Below, in pieces: positions 1 to 6,054 of a DNA stretch of 6,054 nt; within the stretch, counting starts at the first letter, position 1, and every line of letters starts with the position of its first letter. The notes beneath the pieces were generated by a model. It made no database searches. It was not told the DNA's origin and saw nothing but the letters and a program-made list of their open reading frames with translations. The position numbers were made by a program, and so were the translations under genes. This stretch comes from an uncultured Clostridium sp. (GTDB lineage: Bacteria; Bacillota; Clostridia; Lachnospirales; Lachnospiraceae), in NCBI GenBank assembly GCA_947643685.1, contig CANRXD010000117.1, positions 1 through 6,054 of the forward strand, in the 5' to 3' direction.

Positions 1-2
1 AG

Positions 3-965
3 ATCAATGATGACGGAAAGGTGATGTACCAGTTCCCGGATCAGTTTTTCTGCTCGAAAGAGGAACTGGTAGGGTATATGGTATCCAGGCTGAACCTGAC
101 AGAGACTGATATCCTGATAGTTGACCGGACCACGGGGATTGGTCAGGCGATTCTGCGGCACGCGGGAAAGGCCCGGGTGGGGATTATTATTCATGCGGAT
201 CATTTCAGCGAAGGGGGAACCGATGAAAACTACATCCTCTGGAATAATTATTATGAGTATTCCTTTGCCATGGATAAACATGTGGATTTTTATGTTACGG
301 CCACAGACGAGCAGAACAAGCTGCTGAAAGAGCAGTTTCTCAAATATAAGGGCGTTACACCGACGGTTTATACCATACCGGTGGGCAGCCTGGACGAGTT
401 AAAATATCCAATGGCGAACCGCAGGCCCTATTCTGTCCTGACGGCCTCCAGGCTGGCCTCGGAGAAACATATTGACTGGATCATAGAGGCAGTTGTAAAG
501 GCACGGGAGACAGTTCCCCAGCTTTCCCTGGATATTTACGGGAAAGGCGTAGAGGAGCAGAAGCTCCGGGAGCTGATCAAAAAGCATGGGGCAGAAACGT
601 ACATTGTCCTCCGGGGGCAGCAGAACCTGAAAGAGGTTTATCAGGATTACGAATTATATCTGTCAGGCTCCACCAGCGAAGGCTTTGGACTGACTCTTAT
701 GGAGGCTATTGGAGGCGGGCTTCCCATTATCGGCTTTGATGTGCGGTACGGAAACCCCACCTTTATTGATGATGATGAAAACGGCTATCTCATTCCGGTG
801 GATGAGCATATGACGGCAAAGGAGAAAACAGAGGCGCTGACAGACCGGCTGATACGCCTGTTTACCGAAGCAGATTTGAACAGCTTTCATAAGCATTCTT
901 ATGAGAAAGCCGAGAAATTTCTTACAAAGGAGGTGGAGCAGAGATGGAAAGCTGTCGTGGGTTAA
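3..965 (+). CDS. gtfA: GtfA, catalytic subunit of the SRRP O-GlcNAc transferase (5' partial)
   Basis: Retaining GT-B glycosyltransferase of the GT4 type that, with GtfB, transfers GlcNAc from UDP-GlcNAc to Ser/Thr of serine-rich repeat adhesins in the cytoplasm before SecA2/SecY2 export. The frame is open from base 3 with no start, so the gene begins upstream; a GTG at 21 lies inside the coding region and is not a real start, because residues before it (INDDGK) continue the domain. About 320 residues are present against roughly 500 for the streptococcal family, so the N-terminal Rossmann half and most of the inserted beta-sheet domain are missing. Numbered from base 3: HADHFSE at 64-70 is the acceptor-site histidine region, TASRLASEKH at 147-156 holds the phosphate-binding Arg/Lys, DIYGKG follows at 177, and E226-x7-E234 (EGFGLTLME) is the GT4 sugar-nucleotide signature. 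The match to streptococcal GtfA is recalled from family knowledge, not computed. It is followed directly by gtfB, its obligate partner. Confidence 0.93.
   Translation: MNDDGKVMYQFPDQFFCSKEELVGYMVSRLNLTETDILIVDRTTGIGQAILRHAGKARVGIIIHADHFSEGGTDENYILWNNYYEYSFAMDKHVDFYVTATDEQNKLLKEQFLKYKGVTPTVYTIPVGSLDELKYPMANRRPYSVLTASRLASEKHIDWIIEAVVKARETVPQLSLDIYGKGVEEQKLRELIKKHGAETYIVLRGQQNLKEVYQDYELYLSGSTSEGFGLTLMEAIGGGLPIIGFDVRYGNPTFIDDDENGYLIPVDEHMTAKEKTEALTDRLIRLFTEADLNSFHKHSYEKAEKFLTKEVEQRWKAVVG
928..933 (+). promoter_or_regulatory. Ribosome binding site of gtfB, inside gtfA
   Basis: A perfect AGGAGG within AAAGGAGGTG lies 10 bases before the ATG at 944 and inside the last codons of gtfA. It fixes the gtfB start and suggests that the two partner subunits are translated in a coupled way. 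Confidence 0.8.
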
Positions 966-2296
966 ACGATACGGTTCTTTTATTGGATAACTATGGGGAA
1001 GACAGCCGGACGCTTCACCAGTCTTTTTGCAGCTCCGGTTTTACGGGGCCGGTAATTGTCATTGAGGACGATGGATTTTTCCCGGAGGATGTAATCTCTG
1101 TTTATCAGTATTTCAGCGGTGATTTTCAAAAAAGCAGCAGGGCTTCGGGGAAGGCGAGGTATTTTAACCAGATTCATATTCCGGATTATTGGGAAATCAG
1201 TGCCAGCAATTCCGGAGGAAAGGTCTGCGACCTGTCCCGGGAGCGGGGGCGTATCTTTTACGCAGAGCCAAAGCATAAAAGGCTGGTACGAGTGGTAGAC
1301 TGGATGGACGAAAAAGGAACAGTCCGTTCCAGTGATCACTATAACAGGTATGGCGCTTTGTATGCCCGGACTTTTTTTAACAAGGAGGGGAAACGCTTCT
1401 GTAAAGCATATTTTGACGGGGAAGGAAGGGAAACGCTTCTGGAGAATTTTGTGACCCATGATATTATCCTGAACCGGCAAGGCAAGGTCTACATATTTAA
1501 GAACAAGGAAGCTCTGGTTCTGAAGCTTTTGGAAGAGCTTGAAGCCATGGGGAGCAGAATTTTCTTTAATTCCCTGTCTACCCCTCTGTTTGTATCGCAG
1601 CGGATGCCGGAGGGAAGGAAGGAGGATGTGCTCTTCTGGCAGGAAGGGGCCAGGGAGGATATTCCCGGAAACATGCAGCTGATTCTCTCCGGGCAGTCCA
1701 GACGGGCAAGAACCATCTATGTACAAAAAAGAGCCAGTTATGAAAAGCTGGTTCAGCTGGGGGCATCAAAAAAAGTCATGAGTCCTCTGGGATTTGTTTA
1801 TCCGTTCAGCAGGGAAAATACGTTTCAGAATAAAGCACTGATCTGCACTAATTCTGACCGGATTGAAAAATGTGAGGAGCTGATAAAAGAACTTCCCGGG
1901 ATGCATTTTTATATTGCTGCTATTACGGAAATGTCTTCCAAACTGATGAGCCTGTCTCACTATGATAATGTAACCCTGTATCCGGCGGCACGGACAAAAA
2001 TCATAGATCAGCTGTTTGATACCTGTGACTATTATCTGGATATTAACCATGAAGGAGAAATCGTATCGGCAGTGAAACAGGCATTTCTGCACAATCAGCT
2101 GATTCTCGGGTTCAGGCAGACACTGCATAACAAAACATTTATCCCGGCAGAGCATGTGTTCGACAGCTACGAAGGGCTGGCCGCGTTCTTAAAACGGGTT
2201 ATGGATCAGAAAGAGCAGATCAGGGAGCAGATCGCCTTGCAGAAACGGGAGGCAATGTCAGAAGAGGCAGCTGCATATGCGGCTCTTTTGAAATAA
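944..2296 (+). CDS. gtfB: GtfB, non-catalytic partner/chaperone subunit of the SRRP O-GlcNAc transferase
   Basis: GtfB forms a complex with GtfA, stabilises it and holds the partly glycosylated adhesin so that GtfA can modify more Ser/Thr sites. The 450 residues match the usual family length (about 440-450). Residues 10-60 form the first Rossmann elements (VLLLDNYGED, then IVIEDDGFFPEDVIS). Residues about 70-195 are the beta-rich inserted domain shared with GtfA (FNQIHIPDYWEI, VRVVDWMDEKG, ENFVTHDIIL). The C-terminal Rossmann half carries FWQE (231-234), PGNMQLIL (241-248), TNSDRIE (302-308), YYLDINHEGE (363-372) and ILGFRQTLH (387-395). The GT4 E-x7-E donor signature of GtfA is absent, as expected for the inactive paralogue. 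The ATG at 944 is chosen for its strong RBS; the recognisable family similarity begins near residue 10, so the first nine residues are a modest extension. It overlaps gtfA by 22 bases in another frame, and the next gene starts 27 bases after its stop. Confidence 0.93.
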   Translation: MESCRGLNDTVLLLDNYGEDSRTLHQSFCSSGFTGPVIVIEDDGFFPEDVISVYQYFSGDFQKSSRASGKARYFNQIHIPDYWEISASNSGGKVCDLSRERGRIFYAEPKHKRLVRVVDWMDEKGTVRSSDHYNRYGALYARTFFNKEGKRFCKAYFDGEGRETLLENFVTHDIILNRQGKVYIFKNKEALVLKLLEELEAMGSRIFFNSLSTPLFVSQRMPEGRKEDVLFWQEGAREDIPGNMQLILSGQSRRARTIYVQKRASYEKLVQLGASKKVMSPLGFVYPFSRENTFQNKALICTNSDRIEKCEELIKELPGMHFYIAAITEMSSKLMSLSHYDNVTLYPAARTKIIDQLFDTCDYYLDINHEGEIVSAVKQAFLHNQLILGFRQTLHNKTFIPAEHVFDSYEGLAAFLKRVMDQKEQIREQIALQKREAMSEEAAAYAALLK

Positions 2297-2323
2297 AATA
2301 TTTTAAATAGCAGGAGGAAGATT

Positions 2324-2494
2324 ATGTTAGGAACAGGATTAAACCCGGTAAGTGTGGTGACATTTTTGGAGATGATACTGGCAGCGTACAGCGCGGCTCT
2401 TGTATTTAACACAGATAAGAAAGCCCTTAAAATTGTCCATACTGTATTTGGGATTATGTGGGTTGTTCTGGCTCTGCTGAATATGTTCGCTTAA
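2324..2494 (+). CDS. Small two-segment membrane protein of the SRRP locus (unknown family)
   Basis: This 56-residue protein has an AGGAGG at 2312-2317, six bases before its ATG, and starts 27 bases after gtfB, so it is probably a real gene in the same operon. Two hydrophobic segments are visible: about residues 10-29 (SVVTFLEMILAAYSAALVFN, with Glu16 inside it) and 37-56 (IVHTVFGIMWVVLALLNMFA). They are joined by the short basic turn TDKKALK. By the positive-inside rule the Lys-rich turn would face the cytoplasm and both ends would lie outside, the same topology as SecG. I do not recognise the family. Accessory Sec loci of streptococci encode very small translocon proteins, Asp4 and Asp5, and this could be a divergent counterpart; that is inference from size, topology and location, without a sequence motif. 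The alternative is a small accessory protein that anchors the glycosyltransferases to the membrane. Confidence 0.75.
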   Translation: MLGTGLNPVSVVTFLEMILAAYSAALVFNTDKKALKIVHTVFGIMWVVLALLNMFA

Positions 2495-2498
2495 TGGG

Positions 2499-2531
2499 AA
2501 GGGGATGTTTCGTCAAAAAGGACATCCCCTT
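2499..2531 (+). terminator. Intergenic hairpin, weak terminator-like or processing element
   Basis: Perfect 10-bp inverted repeat: AAGGGGATGT at 2499-2508 pairs with ACATCCCCTT at 2522-2531, with two further possible G-U pairs and a loop of about 9 bases. It begins four bases after the stop of the small membrane protein. There is no run of T after the stem (only TTAGTT), so a classical intrinsic terminator is doubtful. It could be a leaky terminator, an RNA stability element or a processing site that sets lower or different expression for the following transferases. Confidence 0.45.
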
Positions 2532-2550
2532 AGTTGAATGCGGAGGCAAA

Positions 2551-2556
2551 AGGAGG
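2551..2556 (+). promoter_or_regulatory. Ribosome binding site deciding the start of the first fusion gene
   Basis: AGGAGG ends 10 bases before the ATG at 2567. An in-frame TTG at 2534 would add 11 residues, but that start lies upstream of this RBS, and the residues it would add are encoded by the RBS itself. The ATG at 2567 also matches exactly the start of the tandem copy at 4752 (MNVYITKLNGMSSM). Confidence 0.8.
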
Positions 2557-2566
2557 TAGTAATCTC

Positions 2567-3869
2567 ATGAATGTATATATTACGAAACTGAATGGAATGT
2601 CTTCCATGAATACCGGGCAGTATGTACAGCATATGGCTGCCGATATTGCCCATACCCTGGGAATACGGGAAATGGGGATTTACCGGTACCATGCGGACGG
2701 CGAGAGCACAGAAAACCGTGCACGCAGACTGGACGGGATCATTGCGGGAATCAATGCCGGGGACATTGTAATATGCCAGTTTCCAACCGGGAATGGACTG
2801 GAATTTGAGCGGACGCTGGTCAGGCATATTAAAGCCTATCATGGGCGGATCGTGATGTTTATTCATAATCTGGAGGCTATGATGGCTGAAAATCCAGGGG
2901 GAACATTACCGGATACAATTGGGCTTTACAATGAGGCAGAAGTATTGATCGTCCCATCATATGGGATGAAGCAGTTTTTGCTGGAGCAAGGCATTCATTC
3001 CGGAGTAAAGCTTATTGTACAGGAAATCCAGGATTATGTGACCAATTCAAACTCTCTGGATTTGGGGAAGCAAAAAAGGGCGGTCCACTTTGCAGGAAAC
3101 CCGGACAGATTCCCGTTTCTCAATTCGTGGGATTATGAGATGCCTCTAAAAGTATATTCCAATCAGGAGTGTGCGGGAAAACAAGTGCAGCGGATGGGAT
3201 GGATGCCGTCAGACCGCCTCCTTCTGGAACTATCCGGGGGAGGATTTGGGCTGGTATGGTACGGTGATGAATACGGCCGCCGTTACCTGGCTGCGAACAG
3301 CAGCCTGAAACTCAGCGCGTACTTGGCTGCCGGAATACCGGTGATTGTCCCAAGGGAGATTTCCAACCAGTGTCTGATTGAGGAAAATCACCTGGGAATC
3401 GCAGCGGATACCCTGGACGAAGCGGTGGAGACCGTAAAAAATATGACAGAACAGGAATACCAGGAATATGTATCAGCCGTATCCCGGTTTGCTCCCCTTT
3501 TGCGGCAGGGATTTTTCACAAAAAAATGTCTTGTGGATGCCCTTCAGATGGCAATGAGGAAGGACATGTACGTGTATTCCGAGTCAAATGCGGTTTGTAC
3601 CATGCCGGAGGGGAAATTTGAATATGCCTGCCTTAAGGAATCTTATGGAGGGAATCTGGCATTGTCGTGGACTTTCCGGGGGGAAGCGGAAGGATTTTTA
3701 ATTTATGACGCAGATTCCGGGAGATTAATAAGGGAAGTGTGTGATGGCTTGGGACATTATCTGCTTTTGAAGAATCAGCCCCAGGGGATACATTTGATTG
3801 TAAAGGCTTATGTCAGGGCCGTAAAAGGGAAAATAGTGATAGCAGAGTCGGATGTGGCGGCTGTATCCC
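2567..3869 (+). repeat. Tandem gene duplication, unit 1
   Basis: This segment, from the start codon through the middle region of the first fusion gene, is repeated without gaps at 4752-6054. The sequences just upstream of the two start codons are unrelated, so similarity begins at or very near the ATG. Confidence 0.9.
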
Positions 3870-4717
3870 AAAAATCCCAGGGACAAAATCTGGTCAGCCT
3901 GATTATGCCTGCTTATAATGCGGAAGAATATATTGCCAGGAGCATTGACACTGCATTAGCCCAGTCGTTTGCGGACATGGAAGTGATTATTGTGGACGAC
4001 GGCAGTACTGATGGGACCCGGGAAATTATCCGGTGGTATGAGGAGGAATATCCCCAGGTAAAGTTTTTTTGTCAGCCAAACGGAGGACAGGCATCGGCCA
4101 GAAACACAGGGATAAGACAGGCTGCCGGGAAATATATCGGCTTCATGGACAATGATGATATGCTGAGGCCGGATATGATGGAAAGATTGTATGGCGCTGC
4201 CATGAAAAATGACTGTGATGTTGCAATGACATCGGTATACATGCTGAGAGAAGAGGGGTATGTGGAAATGACAACATACACTATGGAGGAAGATACTGCT
4301 GTTTCCATAGATGAATTTTTCGATAAATACATCACTCTTTCTCCTGTGATCTGGAATAAACTGTATCGTGCCTCTCTTGTAAAAGAACAGCCATTGGCCG
4401 TGAATATAACATATGAGGATGATGCATGGACGCCCTATGTTTTATCATATGCCAGGCGGGTTTGTTATATAAATGCTCATCTGTATGAATATGACAGAAC
4501 GATCCGGAATACAACGGGCATACATGCTTCGTGGAGGAAACCAATCGAAGAAAAATTCCTGGATCATAAACAATTTATTCTGTTCTTTTTAGAGAACGGA
4601 AATCCCGAGAAAAGGCCTTTGTTGAAACGACTTGCTTTGAGATACTTGATGGCATTTATGAATTCTTATTCGTATCCGAAATATGGGGAATTAAAAGAGA
4701 AAATAGAACAGATGTAA
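2567..4717 (+). CDS. Gtf3-type glucosyltransferase fused to a family 2 glycosyltransferase (copy 1)
   Basis: A 716-residue cytoplasmic enzyme that probably extends the O-glycan of the adhesin. Residues 1 to about 330 resemble Gtf3 (also called Nss), a GT-B enzyme that in streptococci adds glucose to the GlcNAc placed by GtfA-GtfB: start MNVYITKLNG, Thr16, IYRYHADG near 38-45, FIHNLEAM near 98-105, HFAGNPDRF with Arg181, GGGFGLVWYG, and NSSLKLSAYLAAGIPVIV with Lys248. Thr16, Arg181 and Lys248 sit at about the positions I recall as donor-site residues of Streptococcus parasanguinis Gtf3. Residues about 332-430 are a short, probably beta-rich region of unknown role. Residues about 441 onward are a GT2, GT-A fold domain: LVSLIMPAYNAEEYI (442-456), VIIVDDGSTDG (Asp477/Asp478), NGGQASARNTG, the DxD motif Asp528-Asn-Asp530, WNKLY, and the likely catalytic-base motif Glu617-Asp618-Asp619. 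Both halves look intact. Gtf3 is normally a free protein of about 330 residues, so the fusion is the notable feature. Donor and acceptor sugars of the GT2 half cannot be read from sequence. Confidence 0.9.
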   Translation: MNVYITKLNGMSSMNTGQYVQHMAADIAHTLGIREMGIYRYHADGESTENRARRLDGIIAGINAGDIVICQFPTGNGLEFERTLVRHIKAYHGRIVMFIHNLEAMMAENPGGTLPDTIGLYNEAEVLIVPSYGMKQFLLEQGIHSGVKLIVQEIQDYVTNSNSLDLGKQKRAVHFAGNPDRFPFLNSWDYEMPLKVYSNQECAGKQVQRMGWMPSDRLLLELSGGGFGLVWYGDEYGRRYLAANSSLKLSAYLAAGIPVIVPREISNQCLIEENHLGIAADTLDEAVETVKNMTEQEYQEYVSAVSRFAPLLRQGFFTKKCLVDALQMAMRKDMYVYSESNAVCTMPEGKFEYACLKESYGGNLALSWTFRGEAEGFLIYDADSGRLIREVCDGLGHYLLLKNQPQGIHLIVKAYVRAVKGKIVIAESDVAAVSQKSQGQNLVSLIMPAYNAEEYIARSIDTALAQSFADMEVIIVDDGSTDGTREIIRWYEEEYPQVKFFCQPNGGQASARNTGIRQAAGKYIGFMDNDDMLRPDMMERLYGAAMKNDCDVAMTSVYMLREEGYVEMTTYTMEEDTAVSIDEFFDKYITLSPVIWNKLYRASLVKEQPLAVNITYEDDAWTPYVLSYARRVCYINAHLYEYDRTIRNTTGIHASWRKPIEEKFLDHKQFILFFLENGNPEKRPLLKRLALRYLMAFMNSYSYPKYGELKEKIEQM

Positions 4718-4739
4718 ATAGAAAATATTGGAATGGTGC

Positions 4740-4746
4740 AGGGGGG
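4740..4746 (+). promoter_or_regulatory. G-rich, non-consensus ribosome binding site of the second fusion gene
   Basis: The tandem copy is preceded by AGGGGGG ending five bases before its ATG at 4752, in place of the AGGAGG used by the other genes. It is probably weaker, so copy 2 may be made at a lower level than copy 1. The run of six G is short but sits where a slip would change the SD spacing. Confidence 0.5.
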
Positions 4747-4751
4747 ATAGG

Positions 4752-6054
4752 ATGAATGTATATATCACAAAGCTAAATGGAATGTCTTCTATGAGTACTG
4801 TGCAATATGTACAGCATATGGCTGCCGATGTTGCTCATACCCTGGGGATACGGGAAATGGGGATTTACCGGTATCATGCGGACGGCGAGAGCGCGGCAAA
4901 TCGTGGACGCAGACTGGATGGGATCATTGCGGGAATCAATGCCGGGGACATTGTAATATGCCAGTTTCCAACCGGGAATGGGCTGGAATTTGAACGGGCA
5001 TTGGTAAAGCATATGAAAGCTTATCATGGGCGGATTGTGATATTTATCCATAATCTGGAGGCTATGATGGCTGAAAACCCTGAAGGTACATTGCAGGATA
5101 TAATTGGTCTCTATAATGAGGCAGAAGTATTAATCGTCCCGTCCCTTGGGACGAAACAGTTCCTGTTAAACCAGGGCATCAGGGCAGGCATGAAATTTAT
5201 CATTCAGGAAATCCGGGATTATACGACCCGGCTAAACTCCCTGGATTCGGGGAAATTAAAAAGGGAGTTCCACTTTGCAGGAAACCCGGACAGATTCCCG
5301 TTTCTCAATTCTTGGGATTATGAGATACCTCTACAAGTATATTCCAATCAGGAGTGTGCGGGAAAACACGTACAGCGGATGGGATGGATGCCATCAGACC
5401 GCCTCCTGCTGGAACTATCCGGGGGAGGATTTGGGCTGGTGTGGTACGGGAATGAATATGGCCGCCGTTATCTGGCTGCGAACAGCAGCCTGAAACTCAG
5501 TGCGTACCTGGCTGCCGGGATACCGGTGGTTGTCCCCAGGGGGATTTCCAACCAATGCATGATTGAGGAAAATCATCTGGGGATCGCAGCGGATACTCTG
5601 GACGAAGCGGTGGAGACCATAAAAAATATGGCGGAGCAGGAATACCAGGAATATGTGTCAGCCGTGTCCAGGTTTGCTCCCCTTTTGCGGCAGGGCTTTT
5701 TTACAAAGAAATGTCTTGTGGATGCTCTTTTAATGGCAATGAGGAAGGACATGTACGTGTATTCCGAGTCAAATGTGGTTTGCGCCATGCCGGAGGGACA
5801 TTTTGAATATGTCTGTCTTAACGAATCTTATGGAGGAAATCTGGCGTTGTCATGGACTTTTAAGGGAGAGGCGGAAGGGTTTTTAATTTATGACACAGAT
5901 TCCGAAAGATTCGTGGGGGAAGTTTGCGACAGCCTGGGACACTACCTGCTTTTGAAAAACCAGCCCAAGGGGATACGGCTGATTGTGAAGGCTTATGTCC
6001 GGGCGGTAAGAGGAAAAATGGTGATAGCAGAGTCAGATGTGGCTTATATAAGAG
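4752..6054 (+). CDS. Gtf3-type glucosyltransferase, tandem copy 2 (3' partial, probable GT2 fusion)
   Basis: Open from the ATG at 4752 to the end of the window: 434 complete codons, no stop and no frameshift. It aligns with copy 1 without a single gap (offset 2185 bases) and differs at about 58 of 434 residues by hand count, so about 87% identical. It contains the whole Gtf3-type domain (Thr16, HFAGNPDRF with Arg181, NSSLKLSAYLAAG with Lys248 all kept) and the beta-rich middle region (about 332-430), and stops just before the position where the GT2 domain starts in copy 1. Role as for copy 1: probable addition of the second sugar to the GlcNAc-modified adhesin. Changes cluster at residues about 132-173, while 174-250 is nearly unchanged. 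It starts 34 bases after copy 1, so is probably cotranscribed. Whether a GT2 domain follows, and whether it resembles that of copy 1, lies outside the window. Confidence 0.9.
   Translation, partial: MNVYITKLNGMSSMSTVQYVQHMAADVAHTLGIREMGIYRYHADGESAANRGRRLDGIIAGINAGDIVICQFPTGNGLEFERALVKHMKAYHGRIVIFIHNLEAMMAENPEGTLQDIIGLYNEAEVLIVPSLGTKQFLLNQGIRAGMKFIIQEIRDYTTRLNSLDSGKLKREFHFAGNPDRFPFLNSWDYEIPLQVYSNQECAGKHVQRMGWMPSDRLLLELSGGGFGLVWYGNEYGRRYLAANSSLKLSAYLAAGIPVVVPRGISNQCMIEENHLGIAADTLDEAVETIKNMAEQEYQEYVSAVSRFAPLLRQGFFTKKCLVDALLMAMRKDMYVYSESNVVCAMPEGHFEYVCLNESYGGNLALSWTFKGEAEGFLIYDTDSERFVGEVCDSLGHYLLLKNQPKGIRLIVKAYVRAVRGKMVIAESDVAYIR
4752..6054 (+). repeat. Tandem gene duplication, unit 2
   Basis: Partner of 2567-3869. 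Identity is uneven: 4920-4981 is a 62-base stretch identical to 2735-2796, and 5269-5311 is a 43-base stretch identical to 3084-3126, with third codon positions included, while the first 60 bases differ at nine positions. The true right end of the repeat is beyond the window. Confidence 0.9.

Noticed and set aside
1388..1441. Direct repeat GGGAAACGCTTCTG at 1388-1401 and 1428-1441
   Set aside because: The two copies are 40 bases apart, so they are read in different frames and encode different residues; most likely chance within a coding region.
980..1726. A 248-codon open frame on the minus strand opposite gtfB
   Set aside because: It lies entirely opposite gtfB, whose protein is recognisable along its length; the minus-strand product shows no coherent domain and no operon context.
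2295..2304. Palindrome AAAATATTTT after gtfB
   Set aside because: Short AT-only palindromes are expected by chance in AT-rich intergenic DNA, and it overlaps the gtfB stop codon.
2534..2566. TTG start giving an 11-residue longer fusion protein
   Set aside because: The added residues are encoded over the AGGAGG ribosome binding site, and the second copy begins at the equivalent of the ATG at 2567.
5275..5493. A 72-codon plus-strand frame inside the second fusion gene
   Set aside because: It is an out-of-frame shadow: the frame from 4752 is open without stop through this region and aligns with copy 1.
1..6054. CRISPR arrays, tRNA/rRNA genes, insertion sequences, attachment sites
   Set aside because: No short regularly spaced repeats, cloverleaf-like genes, transposase frames or terminal inverted repeats were seen; nearly all of the window is coding.

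Overview
The window reads as part of a serine-rich repeat glycoprotein (SRRP, accessory Sec / SecA2-SecY2 type) glycosylation locus from a Gram-positive anaerobe. Codon and base usage (mid-range GC, many CGG/GGA/CTG codons with AT-rich third positions mixed in), strong AGGAGG ribosome binding sites and the protein sequences suggest a Clostridia / Lachnospiraceae-like Firmicute. The genus cannot be named from this sequence. All genes lie on the + strand, tightly packed, with no gene-free stretch over about 75 bases.

Layout. (1) 3-965: the C-terminal two thirds of GtfA, the catalytic subunit that puts the first GlcNAc on Ser/Thr of the adhesin; its 5' end is outside the window. (2) 944-2296: complete GtfB, the non-catalytic partner, overlapping gtfA by 22 bases. 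(3) 2324-2494: a 56-residue protein with two membrane segments, too short for most gene callers but with a strong RBS. (4) 2495-2566: a short intergenic space with a perfect 10-bp hairpin. (5) 2567-4717: a 716-residue two-enzyme fusion, with an N-terminal Gtf3-type glucosyltransferase, a short probably beta-rich middle region and a C-terminal family 2 glycosyltransferase. (6) 4752-6054: a second, tandem copy of the same gene, about 87% identical in protein and gap-free over 434 codons, running off the window just before its GT2 domain should begin.

How they fit together. In streptococci, GtfA-GtfB add the first GlcNAc, Gtf3 adds the second sugar (glucose), and further transferases (often GT2 or GT8) extend the chain. 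Here steps two and three appear to be fused in one polypeptide, and that fusion has been duplicated. The near-identical Gtf3 halves with patches of exact DNA identity suggest recent duplication or gene conversion; the second copy may carry a different GT2 domain. The small membrane protein sits among export/glycosylation genes and could be a divergent counterpart of the small accessory translocon subunits (Asp4/Asp5), but this is only a hypothesis. The SRRP adhesin, SecA2, SecY2 and Asp1-3 are not in this window.
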